A stretch of 64,000 bases of DNA, taken from contig NZ_CP029343.1 in assembly GCF_003143515.1 (NCBI RefSeq), forward strand, positions 4,030,001-4,094,000, in the 5' to 3' direction. How positions within the stretch are numbered: the stretch's first letter is position 1; each line of letters begins with the position of its first letter. Source of the stretch: Massilia oculi. Its GTDB lineage: Bacteria > Pseudomonadota > Gammaproteobacteria > Burkholderiales > Burkholderiaceae_D. A program made the translations under genes and the position numbers. The notes under the pieces were generated by a model that searched no databases, had not been told where the DNA came from, and worked only from the letters and a program-made list of their open reading frames with translations. Below, one piece after another: positions 52,137 through 60,367 of this stretch.

Positions 52137-53972
52137 ATGGGCAGCAATGCAAGAGCAGGAATGAGCTACCGCCCGGTACGGGGCACGGCGCGTCGGCTGG
52201 CGCAGGCAGGCGATGCGCATGCCCGCCTGACCGCTTCGCCCGATCCCAAGCTCGATTACATCACGCGGCTGGCGGTGCAGGCCACCGGCGCCGGCATCGG
52301 CGGCATCAGCCTGATGTTCAAGTCGCAGATATGGCTGCCTTCGCATATCGGCATCAGGGAAAGTTACGTCCAGCGCGCCGGTTCCTTCTGTGATCGCGCG
52401 GTCGCGGACGGCAACGACTGGTTCGAGGTGGAAGACGCCCGCTTCGATCCGCGCTTCGCCGCCAATCCGCTGGTGGCCGGGGCGCCGCACTACCGCCACT
52501 ACGCCGCCGTGCCGTTGCGCAGCGAGAGCGAGCACCTGCTGGGCAATCTGTGGGTAATGAGCACCGTGCCGCGCACCCTCGACGCCGCCCAGGCCGAGCA
52601 GCTGCGGCTGATGGGCCGCATCGTGGTCGACATGCTGGAGCTGCGCTACTGCGATCCGGTGACCGGCATGTTCAACCGCGCGGTATTCCTGCATCAGTTG
52701 CAGCGCCTGCTGGCCGGCCGCGATGGGCAGACGGTCACGGTCGGCCTGGTCGATCTGATCGGATTCCGCCAGGTGAACGAGCTGTTCCGGCGCGAGACGG
52801 GCGACCGCATCCTGCGCCTGATGGGCAAGCGTCTCGAAGGCTGGGTCGACGGCGCGCTGTTCGGCCACCTGGGCGCCGACCAGTTCGCGTTCGCGCTGCT
52901 GTCGCCGCCGCAGGACGAGCCGGCCTGGGTGCAGCGGCTGTGCGCCGCCATCGACCAGCCGTTCGAGGTCGAGCCGGGCAATATGCACACGCTGCACGCG
53001 CGCATCGGCTTGCGACGCCAGGCGCTTCCGTGCGAGGAAGACGCCGGCGGCCTGCTCGATACCGCGGATATCGCGGCGTCCACGATCCGCCAGCACCAGG
53101 GCGCGAGCGCGGTGCACGAGTACGACGCGGCGCTGATGGCGCGCGCGCGCCTGCGCTACGAGCTGCGCGAGGCGATCCGCGGCGCGCTGCGCTTCGGCCG
53201 CCTGGAAGTGCATTACCAGCCGCAGGTCGACGTCGCCCAGGGGCGCCTGATCGGACTGGAGGCGCTGGTGCGCTGGCGCCATCCGGTGTATGGCCTGGTG
53301 GGGCCGGCGATGTTCGTGCCGCAGGCCGAGAGCTCGGGCCGCATCTTCGAACTCGACATGCACGTGCTGGACCTGGTCTGCCAAGACCTGATGGGATGGC
53401 GCGCGCGCGGCCGCGTAGTGCCGCCGGTGGCGCTCAATTTTTCGCGCGCTTCGCTGATGCATTCCCAGATCTTCGCGCGCCTGGCCGACATCCTCGAGGC
53501 GACCGGCGTGCCGGGCGATCTGCTCGAATTCGAGGTCACCGAAAGCCTGCTGCTCGATTCGCCGCAACTGCTGCACCAGCGCGTGTCGGCGCTGCGCGCG
53601 CTCGGGGTGCGGGTGGCGGTCGACGACTTCGGCACCGGCTATTCGAATCTCGATGCCCTCAACAGCTTCCCCTTCGACCGCCTCAAGGCCGACCGTCGCT
53701 TCGTGCACGGCGTGGCGAGCGACGCCCGCACCGCCGGCGTGTTCGCCCTGATCCAGGGCATCGCCGCCGTGTTCGACGCCGAGCTGCTGTGCGAGGGGTT
53801 GGAGGACGAGGCCGACCTGTCCTGGCTGGCCGAGCGCGGCGTGCACTGCGTGCAGGGCTGGTATTTCAGCCGCGCGCAGCCGGCGCCGGCGATTGAGGAG
53901 GTGCTGCAGCGCTTCCAGCACGCGCAGGCGGCGCCGCTGTCGGTGCCCGCAATGCGCGCCTTGCTGGCCTGA
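52137..53972 (+). CDS. GAF-GGDEF-EAL protein, probable cyclic-di-GMP phosphodiesterase
   Basis: This 611-residue soluble protein has an N-terminal GAF domain (about 30-170), a GGDEF domain and an EAL domain. The cyclase signature is degenerate (HLGADQFAF instead of GGDEF), so synthesis is unlikely. The EAL domain keeps GLEALVRWRHP, the metal-binding Glu in EVTES, VDDFGTGYSNL, Lys in LKADRRF and CEGLEDE, so it should hydrolyse cyclic-di-GMP. ATG 52137 with GGGGGAG just upstream is the likely start; the frame extends to 51978 through low-quality sequence. It probably has its own promoter after the amylase. Confidence 0.85.
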   Translation: MGSNARAGMSYRPVRGTARRLAQAGDAHARLTASPDPKLDYITRLAVQATGAGIGGISLMFKSQIWLPSHIGIRESYVQRAGSFCDRAVADGNDWFEVEDARFDPRFAANPLVAGAPHYRHYAAVPLRSESEHLLGNLWVMSTVPRTLDAAQAEQLRLMGRIVVDMLELRYCDPVTGMFNRAVFLHQLQRLLAGRDGQTVTVGLVDLIGFRQVNELFRRETGDRILRLMGKRLEGWVDGALFGHLGADQFAFALLSPPQDEPAWVQRLCAAIDQPFEVEPGNMHTLHARIGLRRQALPCEEDAGGLLDTADIAASTIRQHQGASAVHEYDAALMARARLRYELREAIRGALRFGRLEVHYQPQVDVAQGRLIGLEALVRWRHPVYGLVGPAMFVPQAESSGRIFELDMHVLDLVCQDLMGWRARGRVVPPVALNFSRASLMHSQIFARLADILEATGVPGDLLEFEVTESLLLDSPQLLHQRVSALRALGVRVAVDDFGTGYSNLDALNSFPFDRLKADRRFVHGVASDARTAGVFALIQGIAAVFDAELLCEGLEDEADLSWLAERGVHCVQGWYFSRAQPAPAIEEVLQRFQHAQAAPLSVPAMRALLA

Positions 53973-54042
53973 CTTTCTTGCATATCGAATCAGTGGCGAT
54001 CCGGGTTAGACTGGTGACTCCGTCGACTTTGCACAGATTGCC

Positions 54043-55068
54043 ATGCCAGTCTTTACACGCATTGCCCGCGCTGCCGCGGGAATGAGTTTCGCCCTCGCGC
54101 TGCTGCCGGTCCAGGCGTTCGCCCAATCCGCGTCCGAGCCGGTCTATGGTCCCGAGCTGGAAGAGTTCAAGTACCCCGAACCGACGCAGCAATACCGGTT
54201 CAAGTCGCAGGGCGTCGATCTCTCGATGACCTATATGGACGTCAAGCCGGCCAGGCCGAACGGCCGCACGGTGGTGCTCATGCACGGCAAGAACTTCTGC
54301 GGCGCGACCTGGGACGGCACCACCAAGGCCCTGACCCAGGCCGGCTACCGTGTCGTGGTGCCCGACCAGGTCGGCTTCTGCAAGTCGACCAAGCCGCAAC
54401 ACTACCAGTACAGCTTCCAGCAACTGGCCGACAATACCCGCAAGCTGCTCGAGTCGATCGGCGTGAAGAAGGCGATCGTCATCGGTCACTCGACCGGCGG
54501 CATGCTGGCCACGCGCTATGCGCTGATGTATCCGGAGCTGACCGACCAGCTGGTGATGATCAACCCGATCGGCCTGGAAGACTGGAAAAACCTCGGCGTG
54601 CCGTCGCTGGGCGTGGACAAATGGTATGAGCGCGAGCTGAAGACCTCGGCCGAACGCGTGCGCGAGTACGAGCGCACCACTTATTACAACGGCCAGTGGA
54701 AGCCGGAGTACGAGGTGTGGGTGCAGATGCTGGCCGGTATGTACCGCGGCAAGGGCAAGGAAATCGTGGCCTGGAATTCGGCGCTGATCTACGACATGAT
54801 CTATACGCAGCCGGTGGTCCACGAGTTCCCGCTCGTCAAAGTGCCGACCTTCCTGTTGATGGGACTGAAGGACACGACGGCGATCGGCAAGGACGCGGCG
54901 CCGGCCGCGATCCGTCCGAAGCTGGGTAACTACACGGTGCTGGCGCAGAAGACGAAGGAGGCGATTCCGGGTTCGACGCTGGTGACCTTCCCCGAGATGG
55001 GGCATGCGCCGCAGATGCAGGATCCGGTGAAGTTCCACAAGGCGCTGGTGGAAGGATTGGTGCGCTGA
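54043..55068 (+). CDS. Exported alpha/beta hydrolase
   Basis: This 341-residue protein has a signal peptide ending VQAFAQ. The hydrolase core has the oxyanion loop LMHGKNFCG, nucleophile elbow VIGHSTGGM (Ser150), an acid in MGLKDTTAIG and catalytic His in PEMGHAPQ. Two Cys near residues 86 and 112 could form a disulfide. The substrate is unknown; esterase or lactonase activity is possible. It is unrelated in nucleophile type to the Asp-based hydrolase at 19044. It stands alone between the EAL gene and glucokinase. Confidence 0.75.
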   Translation: MPVFTRIARAAAGMSFALALLPVQAFAQSASEPVYGPELEEFKYPEPTQQYRFKSQGVDLSMTYMDVKPARPNGRTVVLMHGKNFCGATWDGTTKALTQAGYRVVVPDQVGFCKSTKPQHYQYSFQQLADNTRKLLESIGVKKAIVIGHSTGGMLATRYALMYPELTDQLVMINPIGLEDWKNLGVPSLGVDKWYERELKTSAERVREYERTTYYNGQWKPEYEVWVQMLAGMYRGKGKEIVAWNSALIYDMIYTQPVVHEFPLVKVPTFLLMGLKDTTAIGKDAAPAAIRPKLGNYTVLAQKTKEAIPGSTLVTFPEMGHAPQMQDPVKFHKALVEGLVR

Positions 55069-55154
55069 CGGCCGCCTGACCATGCCTGGCCGGCGCTGCG
55101 GGAGCGGCCGCCGGCCCCATTCTCTTGTAATTCGTTCAATGGTATCCTTGCACG

Positions 55155-57020
55155 ATGACCGTTGACCCAGACACCAAACTGAAACCCGCGCGCGCCGCCT
55201 TCGCCGACGGCCCGCGCCTGCTGGCAGACATCGGCGCGACCCATGCGCGTTTCGGTCTCGAGACCGCGCCCGGGGTCCTCTCCCAGGTCACCGTGCTGCG
55301 CTGCGACGACTACGACGGCATCGTCCCGCTGCTGCACGCCTACCTGGCCGAGCATCCCAACCAGCGCATCAGCCACGCGGCCTTCGCGCTGGCCAATCCG
55401 ATCAGCGGCGATTTCATCCGCATGACCAATCGCGACTGGCAGTTCTCGACCGACGAGGTGCGCCGCGCGCTGGGACTGTCGACACTCCTGATCGTGAACG
55501 ACTTCACCGCGCTGGCGATGGCGCTGCCCGGCTTCCAGCCGAAGGACTTGCTGCAGGTGGGCGGCGGGCAGGCGCAGACGCATGCGGTGTCGGGCGTGCT
55601 CGGTCCCGGCACGGGCCTGGGCGTGTCGGGCGTGATCCCGACCATCGACGGCTTCGTGACCCTGGGCAGCGAGGGCGGCCACGTCAATTTCGCGCCGAGC
55701 GACGAGCGCGAATTCGCGATCCTGCAATATGCCTGGCGCGAATGGAAGCACGTTTCGAACGAGCGCCTGATCTCGGGACCGGGCATCGAACTGATCTACC
55801 GCGCGCTGGCGCAAAGGAACGGTGTGGAGGCGCCAGCGCGCAGCACCGCGGACATCATGGGCGGCGCGCTCGACGGCGGCGACGCCCTGTGCCTGGAGGT
55901 GCTGGAAACGTTCGCCGGCATGCTGGGCAGCGCCGCCGCCAACCTGGCGGTGACCCTGGGCGCCTTCGGCGGCATCTTCATCGGCGGCGGCATCGTGCCG
56001 CGCATGGGCGAGTGGTTCGCCGGTTCTCCGTTCCGGACCCGCTTCGAGGCCAAGGGCCGCTTCACCGACTACATCGCCCAGATCCCGACCTTCGTCATCA
56101 TGACGCCGAACCCGGCCCTGTACGGCGTCTCCGCGATCCTGTCCGAGCACCTGCGCGGCCGCAGCGGCGCCAACACGCTGATGGACCGCGTGCAGCAACT
56201 GCGCCACGAACTGTCGCCGGCCGAGCAGCGCGTGGCGAGCCTGGTGGTCGACCATCCGCGCAAGGTGCTGTCCGAACCGATCGCCGAGATCGCGCGCCTG
56301 GCCGATGTGAGCCAGCCGACCGTGATCCGCTTCTGCCGTTCGCTGGGCTTCCAGGGCCTGGCCGAGTTCAAGCTGAAATTCGCCGGCAGCCTGACCGGCA
56401 CCATCCCGGTGCGCCACAGCCAGGTGCGCGTCACCGACAGCACCCACGACCTGTCGGCGAAGGTGATCGACAACACGGTGTCGGCGATCCTGAAGTTCCG
56501 CGACGCGCTCGACGTGCATGCGATCGACCGCGCGATCGAGCTGCTGCGGCGCGCGCGCCGGGTCGAGTTCTACGCGATGGGCAATTCGCGCGCGGTGGCG
56601 CTGGACGGCCAGCACAAGTTCTTTCGCTTCCGCATCCCGGCCGCGCTGTATGGCGATTCGCACCTGCTGAACCTGGCCGCCGGCCTGCTGGGACCGGGCG
56701 ACCTGGTGATCGCGATCTCCACCGGCGGCCAGCTGCCCGACCTGCTGGAGGCGGTCGACACCGCGCGCGCGCAAGGCGCCGACGTCATCGCCATCACCAG
56801 CAGCAAGTCGCCGCTGGCGAAGAAGGCCAGCGTGTGCCTGGCGGTCGACCACAGCGAGGACAGCACCACCTTCCTGTCGATGATCTCGCGCATCCTGCAG
56901 CTGCTGCTGATCGACATCATGTCGGTCGGGATCTCGCTTGGGGCGCAAGGGGAGGGCAGCCAGGGTAGCCAGAACGACATCGAGCAGCGCCGGCTGCTGA
57001 TCTCGCACCTGGATATCTAA
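55155..57020 (+). CDS. glk: Glucokinase fused to an RpiR-type transcriptional regulator
   Basis: This 621-residue bifunctional protein begins with a glucokinase domain (about 20-335): LLADIGATHARFGLE phosphate loop, GVLGPGTGLGVSGV and GGHVNFAP. It continues with an RpiR helix-turn-helix (about 345-412; EIARLADVSQPTVIRFCRSL) and a SIS sugar-phosphate-binding domain (about 455-590; FYAMGNSRAVALDG, ISTGGQLPDLLEAV). The same fusion is known in Burkholderia and relatives. The kinase makes glucose 6-phosphate, and the regulator half may sense a sugar phosphate and control glucose genes. It is the only DNA-binding sugar regulator seen in this locus. A 28-bp palindrome follows 10 bp after the stop. 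Confidence 0.9.
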   Translation: MTVDPDTKLKPARAAFADGPRLLADIGATHARFGLETAPGVLSQVTVLRCDDYDGIVPLLHAYLAEHPNQRISHAAFALANPISGDFIRMTNRDWQFSTDEVRRALGLSTLLIVNDFTALAMALPGFQPKDLLQVGGGQAQTHAVSGVLGPGTGLGVSGVIPTIDGFVTLGSEGGHVNFAPSDEREFAILQYAWREWKHVSNERLISGPGIELIYRALAQRNGVEAPARSTADIMGGALDGGDALCLEVLETFAGMLGSAAANLAVTLGAFGGIFIGGGIVPRMGEWFAGSPFRTRFEAKGRFTDYIAQIPTFVIMTPNPALYGVSAILSEHLRGRSGANTLMDRVQQLRHELSPAEQRVASLVVDHPRKVLSEPIAEIARLADVSQPTVIRFCRSLGFQGLAEFKLKFAGSLTGTIPVRHSQVRVTDSTHDLSAKVIDNTVSAILKFRDALDVHAIDRAIELLRRARRVEFYAMGNSRAVALDGQHKFFRFRIPAALYGDSHLLNLAAGLLGPGDLVIAISTGGQLPDLLEAVDTARAQGADVIAITSSKSPLAKKASVCLAVDHSEDSTTFLSMISRILQLLLIDIMSVGISLGAQGEGSQGSQNDIEQRRLLISHLDI

Positions 57021-57030
57021 CTCTGTCATG

Positions 57031-57058
57031 GCATTGTCACGGCGCGCCGTGACAATGC
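57031..57058. terminator. Perfect 28-bp palindrome between glk and glycerophosphodiesterase
   Basis: GCATTGTCACGGCG and its exact complement meet without spacer, 10 bp after the glk stop and 28 bp before the next ATG. It could be a hairpin ending the glk transcript (no T-tract) or a binding site for the next gene. Confidence 0.45.
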
Positions 57059-57086
57059 GGACAAGTCAGGCAACTGGAGACAGCCC

Positions 57087-58202
57087 ATGTGGCACCCACC
57101 ATCCCCGCGCATCCTCGGCTGCGTATTCGTCGCGCTGCTGGCGGCCGGCTGCGCCAGCCACGACCTGAAGAATCCGGGCCCGGCCTGGCCCACTTCGCCC
57201 AGCGTCATCGCCCACCGCGGCGCATCGGCCCTGCGTCCCGAGCACACGCTGGCCGCCTACCGCAAGGCGATCGAGGACGGCGCCGACAGCATCGAGCCCG
57301 ACCTGGTGGCGACCCGCGACGGCGTGCTGGTGGCGCGCCACGAGAACGAGATATCCGGCACCACCAACGTTGCTGAACTGGCGCAATTCGCGCACCGCAA
57401 GGCCAGCAAGGCCATCGACGGCGTCGTGGTCAGCGGCTGGTTCACCGAAGACTTCACCCTGGCCGAACTCAAACATCTGCGCGCCCGCGAGCGTATTCCC
57501 GCCAACCGGCCGGGCAACGTGAAATACGACGGCCAGAACGCGATCCCGACACTGCAGGAAATCATCGACCTGGTCGACAGCGAGAGCCATGCGCGCAACA
57601 AGACCATCGGCCTGGTCCCGGAGCTGAAGCACCCAAGTTATTTCAAGTCGATCGGCCTGCCGCTCGAGCGGCGCCTGGTGGACCTGCTGGAGGCGAACGG
57701 CTACCGCGGTCGCGATGCGGCCGTGTTCATCCAGTCTTTCGAAACCGGCAACCTGAAGGAACTACGCACGATGGCCGGCTACCGCCTGGTGCAACTGGTC
57801 GGTCCGAGCGGCGCGCCCCACGATGCGATCGAGGACGGCAGCGGCCTGACCTATGCCGACATGATCACGCCGGACGGACTGCGCGCCATCGCGCGCTATG
57901 CCGATGTGGTGGCGCCGTACAAGACCATCGTCATCCCGCGCGACGCGGCCGGCGCGCTGGGCATGCCGACCCGCTTTGTCCAGGATGCGCGCGGCGCCGG
58001 GCTGGCGGTCCACGTGTGGACCATGCGGCCCGAGAATCCCTTCCTGCCGACCGGCTTGCGCGCCGCGCCTGCCGCCTCGCCCAGCCAGCGCGGCGATGCG
58101 GCGGAAGAGATTCGCGCTTATCTCGAAGCGGGCGTGGACGCGGTATTCAGCGACGATCCGGCGACCGGGCGTGCTGCAATAGATGCACTAAGGAAACATT
58201 AG
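57087..58202 (+). CDS. glpQ: Glycerophosphodiester phosphodiesterase lipoprotein
   Basis: This 371-residue protein has a lipoprotein signal (VALLAAGC, lipidated Cys22). The GDPD barrel starts with SVIAHRGASALRPEHTLAAY (catalytic His43 and family Arg-Gly-Ala), IEPDLVATRDGVLVARHE with metal-binding residues, and VPELKHPSYF. It releases glycerol 3-phosphate from deacylated phospholipids in the periplasm. Length fits the larger periplasmic GlpQ class. No glycerol 3-phosphate transporter is adjacent. Confidence 0.85.
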   Translation: MWHPPSPRILGCVFVALLAAGCASHDLKNPGPAWPTSPSVIAHRGASALRPEHTLAAYRKAIEDGADSIEPDLVATRDGVLVARHENEISGTTNVAELAQFAHRKASKAIDGVVVSGWFTEDFTLAELKHLRARERIPANRPGNVKYDGQNAIPTLQEIIDLVDSESHARNKTIGLVPELKHPSYFKSIGLPLERRLVDLLEANGYRGRDAAVFIQSFETGNLKELRTMAGYRLVQLVGPSGAPHDAIEDGSGLTYADMITPDGLRAIARYADVVAPYKTIVIPRDAAGALGMPTRFVQDARGAGLAVHVWTMRPENPFLPTGLRAAPAASPSQRGDAAEEIRAYLEAGVDAVFSDDPATGRAAIDALRKH

Positions 58203-58220
58203 CTTCATTTGATAATTCCT

Positions 58221-58311
58221 TTTGACAGCAGATCGTATTGACGTTTGACAGGGCCGTGCGTAAAAGCGTCTACGCCACGCAACGCTCGCAGTGGAAACAG
58301 TAGTTTCCACT
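58221..58311 (+). promoter_or_regulatory. Leader upstream of the GAF-PAS-GGDEF gene: repeated TTTGACAG and hairpin
   Basis: TTTGACAG occurs at 58221-58228 and 58244-58251, either of which could supply a -35 element. A 9-bp stem (AGTGGAAAC/GTTTCCACT, 58290-58311) with a 4-nt loop follows; it has no T-tract. Confidence 0.35.
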
Positions 58312-58490
58312 AGGAACCCCATGTAAGATTCGGCCATGGACGTCCCCATCCCCGGCGCTCCACGATCGTCCCGGCCTCGACCCGCCGCCCCTGAACCGGT
58401 ATTTGGAAGAGCACCATCATCGTCACCTACGCACACAACGAACAGGCCCGCCTTGCCGCGCTGGCCGCGCTTCAAATCCTCGACACGCCC

Positions 58491-60323
58491 ATGGAAACGC
58501 GCTTCGACCGGTACACCCGGCTTGCCGCGATGACCTTCGGCGTGCCGATCGCGCTGGTGTCGCTGGTCGATGCCGAGCGCCAGTGGTTCAAGTCGCGGGC
58601 CGGGCTCGAAGCGCAGGAGATGCCGCGCTCGATCTCGTTCTGCAGCCATGCGGTGCAGGCGCGCGAACTGCTGGTGGTGGAAGACGCGGCGTGCGATCCG
58701 CGCTTCGCCGACAATCCGCTGGTGACGGGAGAGCCGCACGTCCGCTTCTATGCCGGCCAGCCGGTCTACAGCGATGGCCAGGCGGTGGGCACGCTATGCA
58801 TCATCGATCGCGTCCCGCGCGGCTTCAGCGCCGAGGAGCGCCAGGTGCTGGAGGACCTGGCCGTGCTGGTCGAAACCGAACTGAATCACATGAAGGCGGT
58901 GATGGCGCGCATGCTCGCCGAGCAGGCGCTCAAGTCGCTCAACACCGAACTCGAAGCCCGCATCGCCGCCCGCACCGCCGAGCTGGAAGAGCGCGTGGCC
59001 GAGTCCATGCGCATCCGCCAGCAGCTGGAAGAAAAGCAGGAGCTGCTGGACGCGGTGCTGGAATCGATCGACGTCGGCGTGGTCGCCTGCGACGCCGACG
59101 GCCGCCTGACGCTGTTCAACCGCGCCGCGCGCGATTTCCATGGCCTCGACCTGAAGGCGGTCGCGCCAAGCGAATGGTCGCAGTACTACTCGCTCTACCA
59201 CGCCGACGGCCGCACGCCGCTGACGATGGACGAGGTGCCGCTGGTGCGCGCGCTCAAGGGCGAGGTGGTGCGCGACGGCGCGATGGTGATCGCGCCGAGC
59301 AAACGCGATCCCTATACGCTGATGGCCAGCGGCCGGCCGCTGCGCAATGCCCAGGGCAAGACCCTCGGCGCGGTGGTGGCGATGAAGGACATCACCGAAC
59401 TGAAGGCCTCGAAAGACCGCTTGATCGAGAGCGAAGAGCGCCTGCGCACCATCACCGACAACCTGCCGGTGCTGATCGCCCATCTCGACCAGGACCACCG
59501 TTACGTTTTCGCCAACGCGGTGCACCAGTCCTGGCTGGGCAAGGCGTCCGATCAGGTGGTGGGCCAGACCATGGTCGAGGCCTTCGGCGAGGAATACTGG
59601 TCGCAGCAGCAGGAAGCGCTGAGGGATGCCTGGGAAGGCAAGGCTTCGCAGTGCGAGCACGACATCGTGCGCAAGAAGCACATCCGCATCGTGCACACGA
59701 CCTTCCTGCCGCATCTACGCGATGGCAAGGTGATCGGCGTCTACATCCTGACCACCGACGCCACCGCGGCGCGCATGCACGAGCGTAACCTGCACGCGCT
59801 GGCCCACACCGACGCGCTGACCGGCATCCCGAACCGGCGCCAGTTCGAGCTGGCGCTGCAGGCGGCGGTGCAGCGCGCGCCGCAGCGCGAGCGCGCCTTT
59901 GCCCTGCTGTACCTGGACATCGACCATTTCAAGCAGATCAACGACAGCCACGGCCATGCGGTGGGCGACATGGTGCTGGTGGAGTTCGCGCGCCGCGTGC
60001 GCAACGTGGTGCGCAGCTCCGACCTGGTGGCGCGCCTGGCCGGCGACGAATTCACGGTGCTGCTCGACGAAGTCGGCTCGCCGCGCGACGTCGAGCTGGT
60101 GGCCAAGAAGATCATGCAGGCAATGGAAGCGCCGTTTGTGGTCGGCAACCATGCGATTCCCGTGGGCGCCACCATCGGCGTCGGCCTGGCCGACGCGCCG
60201 GGCGTCACGGCGCAGGCGATCAGCGAGCTGGCTGACGGCGCGCTGTACGAGGCCAAGGGCATGGGCCGCAATACCTTTGCCATCGCAAGGCTGGCTGACG
60301 CGCTGGCGCTCGACGCCGCCTGA
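58491..60323 (+). CDS. GAF-PAS-PAS-GGDEF diguanylate cyclase, start uncertain
   Basis: From ATG 58491 the product has 610 residues: a GAF domain (1-130), a coiled coil (about 135-190), two PAS-like domains (about 190-300 and 315-425) and a GGDEF domain. The active site reads LAGDEFTVLL with an I-site RSSD five residues earlier, so cyclase activity with feedback is expected. GAF-like sequence (QARLAALAALQILDTP) continues in frame upstream to a stop at 58392, with no ATG, GTG or TTG. The true start may be a rare ATC or ATT codon behind GGAAGA (58405-58410), or the gene is truncated at its 5' end. Confidence 0.8.
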   Translation: METRFDRYTRLAAMTFGVPIALVSLVDAERQWFKSRAGLEAQEMPRSISFCSHAVQARELLVVEDAACDPRFADNPLVTGEPHVRFYAGQPVYSDGQAVGTLCIIDRVPRGFSAEERQVLEDLAVLVETELNHMKAVMARMLAEQALKSLNTELEARIAARTAELEERVAESMRIRQQLEEKQELLDAVLESIDVGVVACDADGRLTLFNRAARDFHGLDLKAVAPSEWSQYYSLYHADGRTPLTMDEVPLVRALKGEVVRDGAMVIAPSKRDPYTLMASGRPLRNAQGKTLGAVVAMKDITELKASKDRLIESEERLRTITDNLPVLIAHLDQDHRYVFANAVHQSWLGKASDQVVGQTMVEAFGEEYWSQQQEALRDAWEGKASQCEHDIVRKKHIRIVHTTFLPHLRDGKVIGVYILTTDATAARMHERNLHALAHTDALTGIPNRRQFELALQAAVQRAPQRERAFALLYLDIDHFKQINDSHGHAVGDMVLVEFARRVRNVVRSSDLVARLAGDEFTVLLDEVGSPRDVELVAKKIMQAMEAPFVVGNHAIPVGATIGVGLADAPGVTAQAISELADGALYEAKGMGRNTFAIARLADALALDAA

Positions 60324-60367
60324 CCCCTGGGGTCGGCGGCGAAGCCGGCTGCGCGCCCCGGCCAACT

